Counted from the stretch's first letter, positions 23,401 to 36,370 are shown. The stretch: DNA of 64,000 bases from Salvator merianae (GCA_003586115.2 QVOM02000023.1:9155083-9219082); one strand, 5' to 3'. Translations and numbers: made by a program. The notes: generated from the letters alone by a model not told the origin.

Positions 23401-26222
23401 AAAAACGAATAGAACTGTGTTTTGCAACAGGTTTGGGGAATTTGGGGAAATGTCTCCCTAACCAGAACTGTTCCTTCTTCGCTTTTAATGAAGCACTTAG
23501 TTCTTCTTGCTTTTGGTCTATGGACAAGCTTGAATTCTTTGTTTCTATATAATGTAGTTATGTTATCTGTTGAGGTTTGGCCTTGATTGCTTTTAAAGAT
23601 TTTTCTTGGATTGTTCAGAGAATTATTTTTCTGCTTGAATTATTCTGGAATCCTTTATTCCTGATCACAAGGGAATACCTAGGACAGAATAGTCCCCTAG
23701 CAAAGAAAGCAAGGATCCCTTGACAAAAACCAGCCTCACACCTGTCTCTTAGTAGGCAGTTCGCTTCAACCCTGACTTCCTAGAATTCCAATCTGGAATG
23801 GCAGCTATGCTCTGCCCTAGAATACTGTACAGTTAAGACAGCTGGGAATTCATCATACAAGCTTACGTGTACTTTCTAAGAAAGTTTATTAGAATTACAG
23901 CTTTGATAGCCATAGTGCTGGAGGGCAGTTCAGGTGAGCCAGTGCAGGATTTAGTAAATATTGAAGTGCAGTAAACACATCACTTTCTACTTCTGTGCTT
24001 TAATTTGGTTCCTTCTTCCATAAGACTCAAGCCTTGATTATTTTTAAACAACTTACACTTGTAACCCTTACAAATAATACAGATGCTTTAATACAGTTTG
24101 TTATACAATTTAATTTTCCCCTGTAATCATTGTTTCTTAATATTTTTCCACTGCATAAACTGTTTTTAATTTCCCATGATAAACTTAGGGACAAAATGCT
24201 TTTGATTCCCTTCCCCCCTTTATTGTTTTTGGATAGCATTTATAGCTTTCATGAACTGAAATGTACTCAAAGGCGTTATGCGATGGTCTTTTAAAGAGAT
24301 TTTTTCCCAAACAGTTTTTGGGCTCTTAGTGTTCTAATCACAACCTTGTTCTTCACCAGATGGATCTCACACCCTGAATAGCAACCCAACAGTTCTAGGT
24401 TACCTACCCCAATGCAGTTATTTTATGAGACAATGTCCTCCCCAGTTCGGATGAGTTGGTATTCCAACCACACAGTAATAAGACTGATTGAACATGGTTG
24501 TTACACGCTTCTGCCTTCTCTAAGTTAGCATTCTGAGGTTCATCCTTCATTGCTTAGGACACGAAGAGGTCCTCTTATGATTTCTGGGTTTTTTTTAATT
24601 AGATCAATATCAAAATCAAAACATTATCAGCATTCATATATCTCCTCCCAAACACAGAGTCATCATAATATCGATGCCCTGGGGTGGCATAAGAAAGGTT
24701 GAATATAATGTGCCATGAGAAAAGAAGGGACTAGAAAAACACAAAGATACCCAAAGGAGAAGAGTGAGTGAGTCCTAAAAGACTAGAAATTTATGCACCT
24801 GAGACAATCCAACTCTAACAGGGAACTGAAAGGAAAAAAAAAATAATCTGTTGACATTCAGTCTAGGTTGTGAAACATACACTGAATGCGTGAATTGTGC
24901 TTTTACTCTCTATTAACTTTAATCCCCAGCTCATCAGTTGAGAATAGGATATAATGTAGCGGCCGCATGCCAGTGGTAGAACATCTTTAATCTCTGGCAC
25001 CTCCTTGAAAGGCAGCAAAGACAAACCACTTTCTGTAATGTGGCTTAGAAAACCGCACGCTTCTGTCCATGAAGTCACCTAGAGTCAAACTCAACTCGAG
25101 CGCATCTTTACCTTTACCACTCCCATTAGACAAGAAAGCCTGGAGGGCAGGAACTTGCAAAATGGAAAACCCACCCTCCTTGACTGGGAAAGAAACAGTC
25201 ACTCCTGTTCACAGCAGTTTAATAGAAAGTCTTGCACAGTAAGGACAGGATGCAAATAATGTACATCCTAAACACAAAATGCTGCAAGCAAGGAAAGGCG
25301 TAACTGAGATGTACTATAGTATCTTATTTAAGCATCCTAAGTGAGGGAGGAAAGAACCATGCAGCAAGAGGGAAAGGGGTATCTTTTTCATTAAGGATAT
25401 GGGGAAACTGTCTGCTCATTAAAGGGTTTCTAGGTGGGTCTCTTATGAGGGAGACAGAATGCATCTCACACCCTACCAAATGGATGAAGGAAAAAACAGC
25501 GACTGAAGAACAGGCAATAGGGGTCAGCTAAAATCTAGAAATTATTATTGGCATAAATTGCCATTTAATTTTGACTACATTCTGGACAGCAAGCCTTTTT
25601 TTTATTTTCTTGTTGCTGGTTTCTGGAGCAGACCAATTCATCACTGGCAGAAATACTGGAACTGCACATCCCAATTAAAAAGCACTAAGAATCACTTCAT
25701 CTCCACCTCACAGGGTTGCCATCAGTACAGGTTATAATCCTAGATTTGAACGGCTTTTCTGACTGCAAGCTGTCTGGGTAATTACTAGGTTGTCGGAATG
25801 TTACTATTGAACTCTGTCCCTTTTCATCTCACTGGCTGACCACTGTTTGTTATGAGCCCAACTACTAATAATATATTAATACGCATACTTAATATACAGT
25901 AATATGTTTGCATTTAAACTGCATTGCACTCTGCACTCTTAAGTATAGGAATGCATTGAGAACAGAGCCAACAGTCACACCGGAAACAGGCTATTATGCT
26001 CACGAAGGCCACAGGGAAAGGCAGTGAGAGCTATTTAGTAACTCACAAATAAAATTACTTCAGTTTCAAGTGCCAAATGGGAAACAGATTTCAAATACCC
26101 ACAGTGAGTGACAGCAAGTGAACCGAACGGTACTTCAGAAGTAAGGGATACCAGCAGACAACTTTCTCCACCAACGCCAGATAAAGCCTACAGACCAATG
26201 AAAGATGGGATAAACATTTCAC
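23401..26222. other. Intron 2 stretch, no gene recognised
   Basis: No exon or repeat family recognised. It is AT-rich, with GCGGCCGC at 24958-24965 as an isolated CpG patch. Confidence 0.45.
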
Positions 26223-26521
26223 AATAGAGATGTGCTTAATTGGTCCGGGTTCAAACTGGCTCAAATCGGACAGAGGTATTCTAAATGTTCGAGATTAAGC
26301 CGAACACCCTGCCTGTTGGAAAACAGAGTTTGAATTCAAACCAGATAAAGGGGTGTTCTGACAAACCTAGCAAACACACCCTGTTTGATCACGGCTCAGA
26401 GGTGTTTGAATAGAACCAAGCACCCTGCTATTTGAAGAAAAAAAGTAGAAATTCGAACCCAGTCAGCTCCTATTTGGTTTGCTTCGAACCGAACACAAAA
26501 AGGTTCACACAAATCTCTATT
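26223..26521. mobile_element. MITE-like element with short inverted termini, copy A
   Basis: Ends AATAGAGATGTGC and CACAAATCTCTATT are inverted repeats of each other with a mismatch and a one-base gap. The ~300-base interior is full of GGTTCAAAC, TTCGAAC and GAACCGAAC words and encodes nothing. This fits a non-autonomous DNA transposon. A similar element lies at 51507-51832. Confidence 0.55.
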
Positions 26522-27734
26522 TCACAAGTATATCATATCCACTATATAAGAAAACTCCAATATAGAAGATGCAGTTAAAAGCCCTGCAACTAATCTTCCA
26601 TTCAAATAAGTCCACCATCCTGCTCCCCCTTCTGCAGCCTGATGGAGTTGAGGGAAGTATCCTGCATTGCTGCTCTCCTGCAGGATAGGTGAGTGCCACC
26701 CATCTTCCTCCTGCAGACTTGAGGCGGAATGTCCACCTGGATGGAAATTGAAAGACGCATCAAGTTAGAGAAGTCCGGTTGCTGCTCTAGTTGAGATTCC
26801 TGTCCTCTCCCAAATATTTTCGACTTTAAAGGTTCCACAAGATTCTACATGGCTAGCCCGTTAAATGATGCTAAATTACAATTACTGTCAGTCTAGACAA
26901 GTATGCTATTTTATCAGGAAGCCCAAATTTCTCTGATTTCATTCTTGGGGGTCAGGGAGAGGGTCCAGAGACATTTGAGCAGATTCTCAGCTTCTATTCA
27001 ACCTTCAGATCCGCTCCACCAATTCTACTGGAGACAGCAGAATAAGGAAAGAGTGTCTACCCAGTTCTGGTCAGAGCAAGAGTCAATCAGAGCAGACGCA
27101 GAATTTGGCAAGAGGAAGGTCTCCTTCTAAACGTTTAGGATGACAGCCAACCAGAGCAGATGCTGTATTAGCCAAGAGGTAACTCTTCCTTATTTCCTAA
27201 CGCTTGCTAACAACCAGATTAGCAAAAATGCTGCCTTCACTGCTGATAACTGGTTTACAAGCTTCAGGATTTATCTTAAAACCATTCCCCTTTCTGCCCA
27301 CATTGTCCTCACAGAAAAAGGCTAAGAAGAAATTGCGGGGGAGGGGGAAGGAAATTAGTAAGAAAACTCAGGGTACATTGAGGGTAAGGAACTTGAGGAA
27401 TCGTGAGTGAAGAGCAGATTGTAAATCAAATAAATAAATCCAAGGTGTGATAGCTGGGGGTTATCTGGATTATGTCAAGAGGTGTCAATGTGAGGTGAAC
27501 AGGGAATATGGGAAAGATGCTTTCATCCAAAGAATGTGCTATTCTTTGGCAGGCATTATCATTTATTTCCTTAAGCTAAAAGCAGGATATAGATGCTCTA
27601 TTATGTATACATATGAAAAATATTCCAAGCACTGACTCGATCATCTTACAGCTTGTCTTCCTTTTCCTACTTCCTTTCAAATTAATTTCTTAAAAGCAGC
27701 AGCACCAACCACCCACCACCCACAAACCAGGATG
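26522..27734. other. Intron 2 stretch, no gene recognised
   Basis: No exon recognised. Bases 27060-27180 contain two similar phrases (caatcagagcagacgcagaa and ccaaccagagcagatgctgt, each followed by ..GGCAAGAGG or GCCAAGAGG), a degenerate local duplication of about 60 bases. Confidence 0.4.
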
Positions 27735-27862
27735 CAAACCAGATTAGCCTGGATCGGTATAACAAGGGGGTCTAGTAGCACCTTAGAGACTAAAAGAAAA
27801 ATAAGTTGGTAACATGGGCTTTCACAAACTAAGCCCACTTCATCAGTTGCAGGAGATCAGTA
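27735..27862. repeat. Amniote interspersed repeat fragment, class uncertain
   Basis: The text tagtagcaccttagagacta, then acatgggctttcacaaacta and cccacttcatcagttgcag matches a module I know to be widespread in reptile genomes (..GCACCTTAAAGACTAAC..AAGCTTTCGTG..CTCACTTCATCAGATGC..). I cannot assign its transposon class with certainty. Confidence 0.55.
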
Positions 27863-27977
27863 GATAAAGATATTCACAGTGCAATCCTGGAATTGGGAAG
27901 TGCTGGCACTACTTCCAAAACACTTAAGTGCCACCTGTTCTTATTTCCACTTGGACAGAGGAGATGATTGTTTACAG

Positions 27978-28078
27978 ACTCTATATTCTGCCTTTCTGTG
28001 AAAGAGCTCAAGATAGCATACATTATTCTCCTTCCATCCATTTATCCTCACAGTAACCCTTGTAAGATAAGTTAAGCT
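27978..28078 (-). repeat. tRNA-derived SINE, part 1 (split by CR1)
   Basis: The plus strand shows attctgcctttctgtgaaag, then cctcacagtaacccttgtaa and gataagttaagct, which is the SINE body seen at 15168. It stops at AAGCT (28074-28078) and resumes at 28282. Confidence 0.7.
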
Positions 28079-28281
28079 ACTAGAATTGATGCCCAAATAC
28101 CACCTCCAGGTTGGAGAGGCAGGCAGGATGCCTCTAAAGGCCCTTTGCAGGTGAAAGTTTTGCCTTTGTCTTCTGTTTGAGATGTCCAGAGGCAACTGGT
28201 GGACCACTGCATGAGACAGGATGTTGAACTGGATGGGCTGCAGCCCAATCCAGGAGGGCTTGTCTTATGTTCTTATATTGC
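28079..28281 (+). mobile_element. CR1 LINE 3' end inserted into a SINE
   Basis: A 3' untranslated CR1 segment running from ctagaattgatgcccaaata to ggatgggctgcagcccaatc and the tail cttatgttcttatattg. It is flanked by AAGCT on both sides (28074-28078 and 28282-28286), a plausible short target-site duplication. Confidence 0.8.
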
Positions 28282-28386
28282 AAGCTGAAAGGAAGTGACT
28301 AGACCGAATTTACCTAGTGAGCTTCCTTAGTCAGGTGCAGATTTAAACCAGAGTCTAAATCTGACTCTAGCCACCACATTATTCTG
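28282..28386 (-). repeat. tRNA-derived SINE, part 2 (split by CR1)
   Basis: aagctgaaaggaagtgacta, then acctagtgagcttcc and agtctaaatctgactctagc and caccacatt continue the SINE body where part 1 stopped, including the reversed tRNA-like head. Confidence 0.7.
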
Positions 28387-29564
28387 GTTTGAGGAACAAA
28401 TGGAGTGCAATCTTCAGGCAATATACCACCTCTTTACCCCCACATATCACCAGGAGCAATGGAGGGTGACAGGAGTTATAGGTCAGCAGGGTGATGAAAC
28501 AATGCTCTTGATAAATAGGGTGCCTCACATCAGTGATACCAAAAAAATCGATGTTCATACTAGATTACAGCAATCCCACTTCCCAACACACACACGCACA
28601 CACACAACACAGATACTTGTCTTGTAAGCCAGCTAATGCTGCCTTGGGATTGCTCTTTCATCTCTCTGCAACACAACTTATCTCCTGCTTTTGATTTCCA
28701 AACATGCACAGCTCTCACGGTCTTAAAAAAAAAAAGCTATAATTGCACAGAGAACTAAAAAATTCTTCCCACCTATGGAATATTCAAGCCCTGCTGTACG
28801 CGGTCAGTATGTGCACACACCTTTACAAGTTTCTCTTGGGTGATTGCTGAAGTCACTTGGCCCAACCTTTGTGGCCCTGCTTAAGCCCGGCTGCCAAACC
28901 CTATTGACATGGAGACATGAGGTATATGTTCTCTGCTAGCCAAGAGAGCCTTTGGCTGTCACAGTGAATTGCAGGCAGGAATAAATCCTAGAAAGGGAAC
29001 TTTACTACCCAAACTGTTCCACCTTGCTTGTTGTGAACCACTTCAGTAAGTTTTTGCCCCCATTAATCCATGGGAAATTTTATAGTTTATATTTTTAAAC
29101 CATGACCAAATCATGAATTTGCCAACCTTGTCTCCCTGATTTACACTGGAATACAGTTAAGGACTGCGCTGTTTTTAACTAAACAGCTGAAAAGACTCCA
29201 TCGTCTTCTTCCGGCTTCACCCCTCCCCACAAGATGAAGAATTTGCCTATAATTAAAGCACAAATTGTTAAGTGCTGGCAGTAAAAGTTTACAGCCCTGC
29301 TTGACAGTCACAAAGATAAGCCAGTTAAAAAAAAAATAAATCCCAGGATGCCTTGCCTTTCCCTGTGCTTTTCCCACAGAGCCTAACAATAGGGTTCTAT
29401 CTCTCAGCATCACGAAATCAATCTTAGATTAAGTAATGAAATATGCACCAGCCTTTTTTCTCAGAACCCTTTTGACAAATCACACACAATCCTAAATCTT
29501 CATAAATCACTATTAAAGACAAGTGTATCATCACCAACACATATATCTTCCCATGCCTGACCCA
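28387..29564. other. Intron 2 stretch, no gene recognised
   Basis: It contains an AC-rich microsatellite at 28585-28610 (interrupted by one G). Nothing else recognised. Confidence 0.45.
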
Positions 29565-29880
29565 GAGACTAATGAGAAAGGGCCGCCACTATCTCGTCTG
29601 ATTAATTAATTCAAAATGTCTGCTGTTATTCAAATGCGAGACTGGTATTATTTGAATAACACTTGACAGCAGTGCCTGAAGATATCATTTCTGATTTGTG
29701 AAGCTGCGGCGGCATAACTGATGATAGTTTATGAAAATGTTCCATTGGAGCTGCTTTTCTTGGCATAACCGTGAAAGATTTCAGAAGAGAAGCCTTCGAC
29801 CTGCCCATTCCTACATCCTGTGTGCTTTTTAGTTGGTTGATATTGTTGTCACTGTCAAAATACATTCAAAATCTGTAGTA
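29565..29880. promoter_or_regulatory. Candidate enhancer with PBX-HOX-type site
   Basis: A repeat-free block with TGATTAAT at 29599-29606 (the PBX-HOX composite consensus TGATTNAT) overlapping ATTAATTAATT. It also has a near inverted pair TTATTCAAATG and TATTTGAATAA near 29627-29660, CTTGACAGC near 29662, and CpG patches (gctgcggcggcataactg). This density is unusual for neutral intron. The enhancer role is inferred. Confidence 0.42.
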
Positions 29881-32800
29881 TCAAAAGGACCTCTTTGTAT
29901 TTCCCATTATTCAGAGGGTTTTTTTTTGTTTGTTTGTCTCCATCTCTAAATGCTTTCTGAAGCAGAATTTAGATTATAAACTGCATGCAGGAATTTTAGA
30001 GAAAAATAATCCCAGGTTAGCCCCCACGTGGCTCCAAATCACATATCAGCCAAGGGCAAGCTGCAAAGTTGCCATGACCACTCAGAGTTGGAAATAACCA
30101 TCCATGGTAGCAAGCAACTGCTCCACCACCTTTCCTGAACCAGAGATCAGAGATTTGTTTTGGAAAAGAGAATGCTTTCAAAGAAAACGCGTCATAACAA
30201 GCTAAACGCTTGCATGAAATGGCCAATAGCAGCAGTTTTGAGTTTATGACTGCACTGCTCTGTGACCTTGGTATATTTGATACTGCACAAATGTGGCATT
30301 TTTAGATTTCCACGAACTTATTGCCACTGATAAAGGCTACTAGTCAAAACGTGTTCAGCTGAGTGCCAGAACCGGAATAACACCAACTGCTCAGACCCTT
30401 TAAACCCTGCCCAGTTGAGACTGGGACTGTATTTTTCTATTTGTCGAAAATCTATGTGGCCCAACTCTGCCATAATCTACTATTCACAATAATGACCAAT
30501 GGACTTTTCAAATTGTTTTTTGAGACAGTTGAGTTACACCATTTAATTTAATTATATATTTAGTTTGACATTTTATTGTAATGCAGATTTAGTCAGTGCA
30601 ATTGTATACGTTTGTAACATTTTTATTATTTTATCATAAACTATTATTATTCTATTCCAATATATTCTGTTAATTCTCTCATATTCCCTGAAACATTCTG
30701 AGGTTCTTCTTAATACTCTTTTCCTTTCATATCTCTCCATGGACCATAGTTGCCCACTGGTCAAAGTTATATAAGAAGAATTCCACTTATGGGTTCAAGA
30801 TCTTCTTTAGAGTTTAGTACCATTTTAGTGGGCATGATTGGAAAGTGTTTTCTGAAGCAGAGAGGATAGATAAACTAGATTCATCTATTCCAAAACCATG
30901 CTTTTGGCCTTCTCATCTTTATAATGTTGCATTTCCTTGCCCATGCCTCCTCCATCAAGCTAGTTATTCCATAGTTATTTTGACAACTTAACTGTTGCTC
31001 TCGGTGATTTTGTTCCTCCCATTTCGATGAGTGTGCTCTGAGATTAGCCCACCATTTTCCAATAAAGATAATGGGATTTTTTAAAAGACTGTGTATGTTT
31101 AGTAATACATTTTATAAACCATCCAGAAGACTTTAAAAGACTTTTAAGTGTGGCATAACAATAGACTGAACAACTGCACCACTACAGCATCTTATATTTC
31201 TGAACAGGTACCTAGAGCCCCATCCTGTTCACCATCTGCCATTTTGTATTAGTATAAAGTTTGCAATCAGTGCCAGCTGTCCATAGCTAGACAATCTTGG
31301 TGGAGTGACAGCATTAAAATATTCATATTCATTGCAATATCCTACATGTTTTCTTGCAAAGATCATCCAAACAGTATTTCCATATAAACAGACCTGGCAA
31401 CAAACCTAAAATTCATCATAGTTCACACAAAGGAAGGAAATCCATGGTCAAATAGAAATTATATAAAGCCAAACAGTTTTCAGGACCGACCTCCTAAAGC
31501 AACATTCAAAAGATCTAGAGGATTAACCCGCCAATTCCAAAGACGATTTCCAGATTAAAATGGATCATTGCTCCAGACTGAGTTATGGACAGCAGTATTA
31601 AGAAAGAGCAGTTATTTGTTTAAAAACCTTGGACTGGTAGGGAATAAATGGGCCTTTCTGTGGCCAATACCTCATGGACTCGCTTAAAAAACGGAGCACA
31701 CAAAAATGAACCATAACGGAATCAGAATTTGGTTTCTTTTACACAAGCTGGCTTTCTGTTCTGGACTACCTGTCAAGAAAGTGACTTGAGTGGCCTTACC
31801 CCTGACATAGCTTACGATCTTTCTCTGTGCCTAATCTTTAAAACTGCCTCGAAGCAGAGGGCAAGGTGAATGAGGCCAATGTTATTAGTTCTTGCTCCTA
31901 TCACTACCAGCTTGTTAAAAGAGGAGATAAACAACCAGTGGTTGCATTCCTATTTTGTGATAAGCCAGGGTTTCTGAAGCAGGCTGCCTGATTGTTCTGT
32001 TTTTGTCAGGGAGAGCAAATAAATGAGGAGGCAGCAGCACTGTAGAGCTTCTAGGAGGAAACATAGTGTGGTCCAACTGGGTTATGGGAGAGGCTTATTT
32101 TTCCACTTGGCAACCTTCATCCTTTGAAAAGTAGGGATTAGTTTTGAGGAAGGACAATATTTATTAAATATTAGTGCAACACTGATGCTTCCTTTTTTGG
32201 TCTTACTATATGTATAACATGGTAAGTGGGAGACTTCACGCTTTATCCATCATATTGACAACATTTGTGTGACCAGTTTTATTTACAGAAACGTGCTACT
32301 TGCTTCTATACACAGATTCAAAACTACTTATCTTCTAGCCATTTAGGTACAAATATTGAACAATACAGCAAAACTGGGAGAAGGAGCGAAGAAAGAAAAG
32401 GACATGAAAGGTACCATCTAAAATGAATATAAATCAATCATCATGACAGAAGTAGCACTTATTTGAGAGTCAGAAGTGAACAGAATAGTCTCTGTCAGCA
32501 AAACATTCTGTCAAAACCTGCTCTTTAAAATTTTTCTACAGTGTACCAAACTGAATGCCCTTTGTAACTCTGTATAGATAAGAATGCTCAGAATCTTAAG
32601 ACCAGGTCTAAAGAAATGCATGAACTGCCCCTATTCTCTACATTCACAAAACAGCTTCATTGTCGCTGTAACCTGTGACTCCCCTAAACTGCAGCAAAGT
32701 TATCACCAAGAGAAAATACCTGCAGAGGCAACACCATTGATCTGCCTTTGTGCCAAGACAGGAAACCCAAACAGTGAGGTTATAAAAGGTCTCACCTTTC

Positions 32801-33166
32801 CCCACTCAGCCAAGTTACAAGTCAGGCAGCCATATAGCAACCTTCCCACACATCCAGATTTACTCTAGGCATGGACCAATCCCTCTTTATAGGGACCCTT
32901 TCACTTTCCTGGGGTAACATATGTACTGTGTAGGAATATATCCATTTGATAGCGATTACTGTATCTTCCTACAATTAACATTAGTTATTGTCCATTAAAC
33001 AAATTCAAAGATCACTTATAATTTAAAGTCTCAAAAAGGCTTCCATAATAACACACACGGATAAAATCAAAACATTAAAATGCAATTTTAAAAACCTATA
33101 GCAATTACCACAGTTACAACTATTTAGCGCAGAGGATTTAAATGCCAAGGAAAATCTGCTCTCCCA
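29881..33166. other. Intron 2 stretch, no gene recognised
   Basis: AT-rich. No exon or interspersed repeat recognised. Confidence 0.45.
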
Positions 33167-33279
33167 CTCACACACACACACACACACACAGACACAAAGA
33201 CAGAAGGAAGGATGGATGGATGGATGGAAAGATAGATAGATGGATGGATAGATAGATAGATAGATAGATAAGATAGACA
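33167..33279. repeat. Compound microsatellite (CA)n-(GGAT)n-(GATA)n
   Basis: A CA array (33169-33190) is followed by GGAT units (from 33210) and GATA/TAGA units (to about 33275). The frames reading through it give only Ser-Ile-Tyr-Leu or Cys-Val repeats. Confidence 0.95.
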
Positions 33280-33599
33280 GAATATCTTGGGGAAAACCCC
33301 AAACCATGTCACAACTGTCACTTCCTAATAAGACAAGAAAGCAAATTCCAAAGGGTCACCATCACTATCGCAGAGACCTGCATCTTTGACCCAACGGCAA
33401 GCTGTTGGTGATAGTGCAACCATCAAGGCTACCTCAGAAGATCTTTAGGGTCTACCTGGTATTCAACTTAGTGTCACACCTAGCAAATGGGAGGAAAGGG
33501 TGAGGGGAAAAAAGCAAGGGAAGAATTAGGGCATAAATTTAGAGATGTTCTCATGTCCAGACAACTGAGGGACAAGAGGAGATCTTCCAGAAAGGTGGC

Positions 33600-33766
33600 T
33601 AGGCCCCTGGTTCTCAAACAGTGATTCCCCAGACGCTCCTAACAACCACACCCGATATTCCATCCCCAGCATTCAATGCCAGCCACAGTTGAATGCTGGG
33701 AGTCATATGTTGGGCGATGTTGTCCTAGGACATCTGAAGGACTACACTTCAAGAATCGCTGGGCTA
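33600..33766. mobile_element. MITE-like hAT-type element with internal palindrome
   Basis: Termini TAGGCCCCTGGTTCTCAAAC and the reverse complement of CTTCAAGAATCGCTGGGCTA match well, typical of short non-autonomous elements whose ends read GGTTCTCAAAC. Inside is an exact 12-bp inverted repeat, CCCAGCATTCAA (33665-33676) and TTGAATGCTGGG (33689-33700). Confidence 0.65.
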
Positions 33767-34137
33767 ATCAATGGAGCAGCAGAACAAGAGTGAACTATCC
33801 AATCCCGGAAGCTTCTGAGATGTTTTTACCTAGACTTAAGTAGAATCACAGCAGGCAGTACATTTCCTTATGTTCTCAGGATAGGGACAGTTGGTCCTTA
33901 TCCACCCTTTCCTTTTCACTCCATGATGTTTAAACTTCCAGGCAATCTTCAATAAAAACAACTAACAACATTTGTATCCAAATGATTGTCTTCTTCACTA
34001 TGGCAGCAAAAATTCCTTCTATCTGTTAGCCTTCAACCAAGAAAACCAATGCCAGTTCTGATCCGGCACTCAGGAAGCAAAAGGGCATCCCTGATTAACA
34101 CTAAAGGAAGCCCATGAAAGAAAAGCACAATAGAGAT

Positions 34138-34182
<45 letters not shown>

Positions 34183-35877
34183 CATTTGGCTATCACCATG
34201 AAGCAGTTAGACCATGGGAAGAGAAACTGCTCACCACACTATACAGGTTGCCAGTTCCAATGCAAATAATGCAAAATCACGCGCACAAAGAACAATAAAG
34301 ACATGGCTTAAATGGAAAAATATTAAATATTACTTTTAAGCATAAAACTCTCCATCAAGTAAGGTTCATACAGTACTCAAAGAATTACTTCCCAGTTTAC
34401 TATAATACTAGCTAGTAAGACTATAATGCTGAACTGTATGTCTACATGGGAGAAATGTAAAATATGTAATAGCAAAAGCTAGAAAGAACTAGAAAGCATT
34501 TGCGCTCATTTAGACCCATAACAAATAGGTTACTTGTGTTTGTAGAGTCAAAAGGCTTTCCTACAAATTTGTAGCTTAAGCAGATGCAACTCTATTCACA
34601 ACTCAAAGCAGGTTGCCTTTCTTTTGCCCAGTAAAAGAATTTTGTGGAAATCAAGATATGCATTGCATATAGAATGGCAAACCATCCCTACAATTGTACA
34701 ATCTTAAAGGCCTCTATAGTTCATTATTTTTCAAATCTGAAATGTCACAATTGACCTGAACCTTGCATACAGAAACAGAAGATGGTCCGCAAAAGAAACA
34801 TCACTTATTTGCTTGTGCTCAGAGAAAATAAGGCAAGTCATACGCCAAATGAAGTACCAAAATAAAATCATATGCATTGCCAACTACCCACTTCACAGCA
34901 AAAGAGCCGCGTGTAAAGTAAGATTTAGAAAGACTCTGACTCATTCTCTTCACACACCTCAAAAGCAAGGAGCCACAATTGGGAAGCCTTTATGCCATCA
35001 ATATCTTTTGAAGTATTTATATGCTGTTCTTCAGCTGTAAAATCCCAGAGAACAGCTTACATATCAATAAAAATACAAGCCTTCACCTCAGGCTTACAGT
35101 GAAAAAGACATGATGCCAAAAGATACAGGAATGAAGACTGAACATGAAAGCCAGCAAACAAAAGCACTCCACTTTGGTGATGCCAGAACGTTCTTAACCT
35201 GGTAGCCTGGGTGGGTAGAAGGGACAACTATAGAACCCCAGCCTTCCTGGGAGGTAAAGCAAGGCAGCAAGGAACTGTTGGTCCTTGATCTTGTGCACCA
35301 AGCGCTAAAATCTGCTCTCACTCCCAGCCAAATTTGTGAGTGTCCTGGTGATTCCATTGCCCTCAGAGTTAACAGCGCTCCTTAGAAGTCTTTGCTTTAA
35401 CGTTTTGTGAGGAAGCAAAGTTCAGGACAGGACAGTTGGGGCACCTGACCCTAGCTCATCTTTTCAGCTGCTAGATATTTTAAACAAATCATTATTCAAG
35501 TTCAGAAGAGCGTTCTTCTTAGCCTAATTTGATGTCTAACCAACAGCGATCCTGAAAGGGAACACAACAAAACCCCTTACACCAACAGACAAGGTCCTTG
35601 TGAAGCAGGGACTGTAGGAACAACAACCCAGATCCTACTGTATTTCCCTCTTTATAGGGTCATCTCGCCACAGCTTGTAACTCCTCTGTTATCACAACAT
35701 TGGGGTCATTCAAATTCATTTTATCTCCAGCCTTTGCTCCCTGATCAGCAAGACCTGGTTTCCTTTAATGAATCTAAATTCTGTTCTAACATGTCTTGCT
35801 TAGTGCTGTCAAAATATGTAATTTTTATTTTAATGCATGTTATCTTTTGAATATCCCACCTTGGCCTCCTCAGCCTT
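33767..35877. other. Intron 2 stretch, no gene recognised
   Basis: It holds the (CA)n array at 34145-34175. No exon or interspersed repeat recognised otherwise. Confidence 0.45.
34145..34175. repeat. (CA)n microsatellite
   Basis: An uninterrupted CA array of about 15 units. Confidence 0.95.
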
Positions 35878-36370
35878 GAAAAATGGTGTTAAGAGGGGAC
35901 CTGATTGAAGTATATAAAATCATGCACAGTGTGGAAAAGGTGGATAGAGAAAAAAAATTTTCTCTGTTGCACAACACTAGGACCAGGAGGAACTCTATGA
36001 AGCTAATGGGCAGGAGAATTAGGACTGACAATGGGAAGTATTTTTTCATCCAGAGAGTCATTGGTTTATGGAATTTATTACCGGAAGAGGTGGTGATGGC
36101 AATCAGACTGGATAGCTTTAAGAAAGCGTTAGGCAAATTCATGGAGGACAGGTGTATCAATGGCTACTAGAATGGATGCCCAGGTACCTCCACCAGGTTG
36201 AAGAAGCAGGTAGGATGCTTCTTTGCAGGGAGTAGAGAGCAGGTGAAGGTTTTGCCTTTTATTCTGCTTGAGATGCCCAGAAGCAACTGGTGGGCCACTG
36301 TATGAAACAAGATGCTGGACTGGATGGGCCGTGGCCTGACCCAGCAGGGCTCCTCTTATGTTCTTATGTA
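35878..36370 (+). mobile_element. CR1 LINE 3' end with intact ORF2 C-terminus
   Basis: The best-preserved CR1 copy. An open frame to 36170 encodes the C-terminal end of the CR1 reverse-transcriptase protein: GDLIEVYKIMHSVEKVD, then NGKYFFIQRVIGLWNLLPEE, then LDSFKKALGKFMED, ending in a stop. The C-terminal FF..R...LWN.LPEEVV..DSFK motif is diagnostic of CR1/L3-like LINEs. About 190 bases of 3' untranslated region follow, with ggatgggccgtggcctgacc and the tail cttatgttcttatgta. The endonuclease and polymerase core are absent, so it cannot move on its own. Confidence 0.9.

Noticed and set aside
33023..33321. Ser-Ile-Tyr-Leu repeat protein on minus
   Set aside because: Translation of a (GATA)n/(GGAT)n/(CA)n compound microsatellite.
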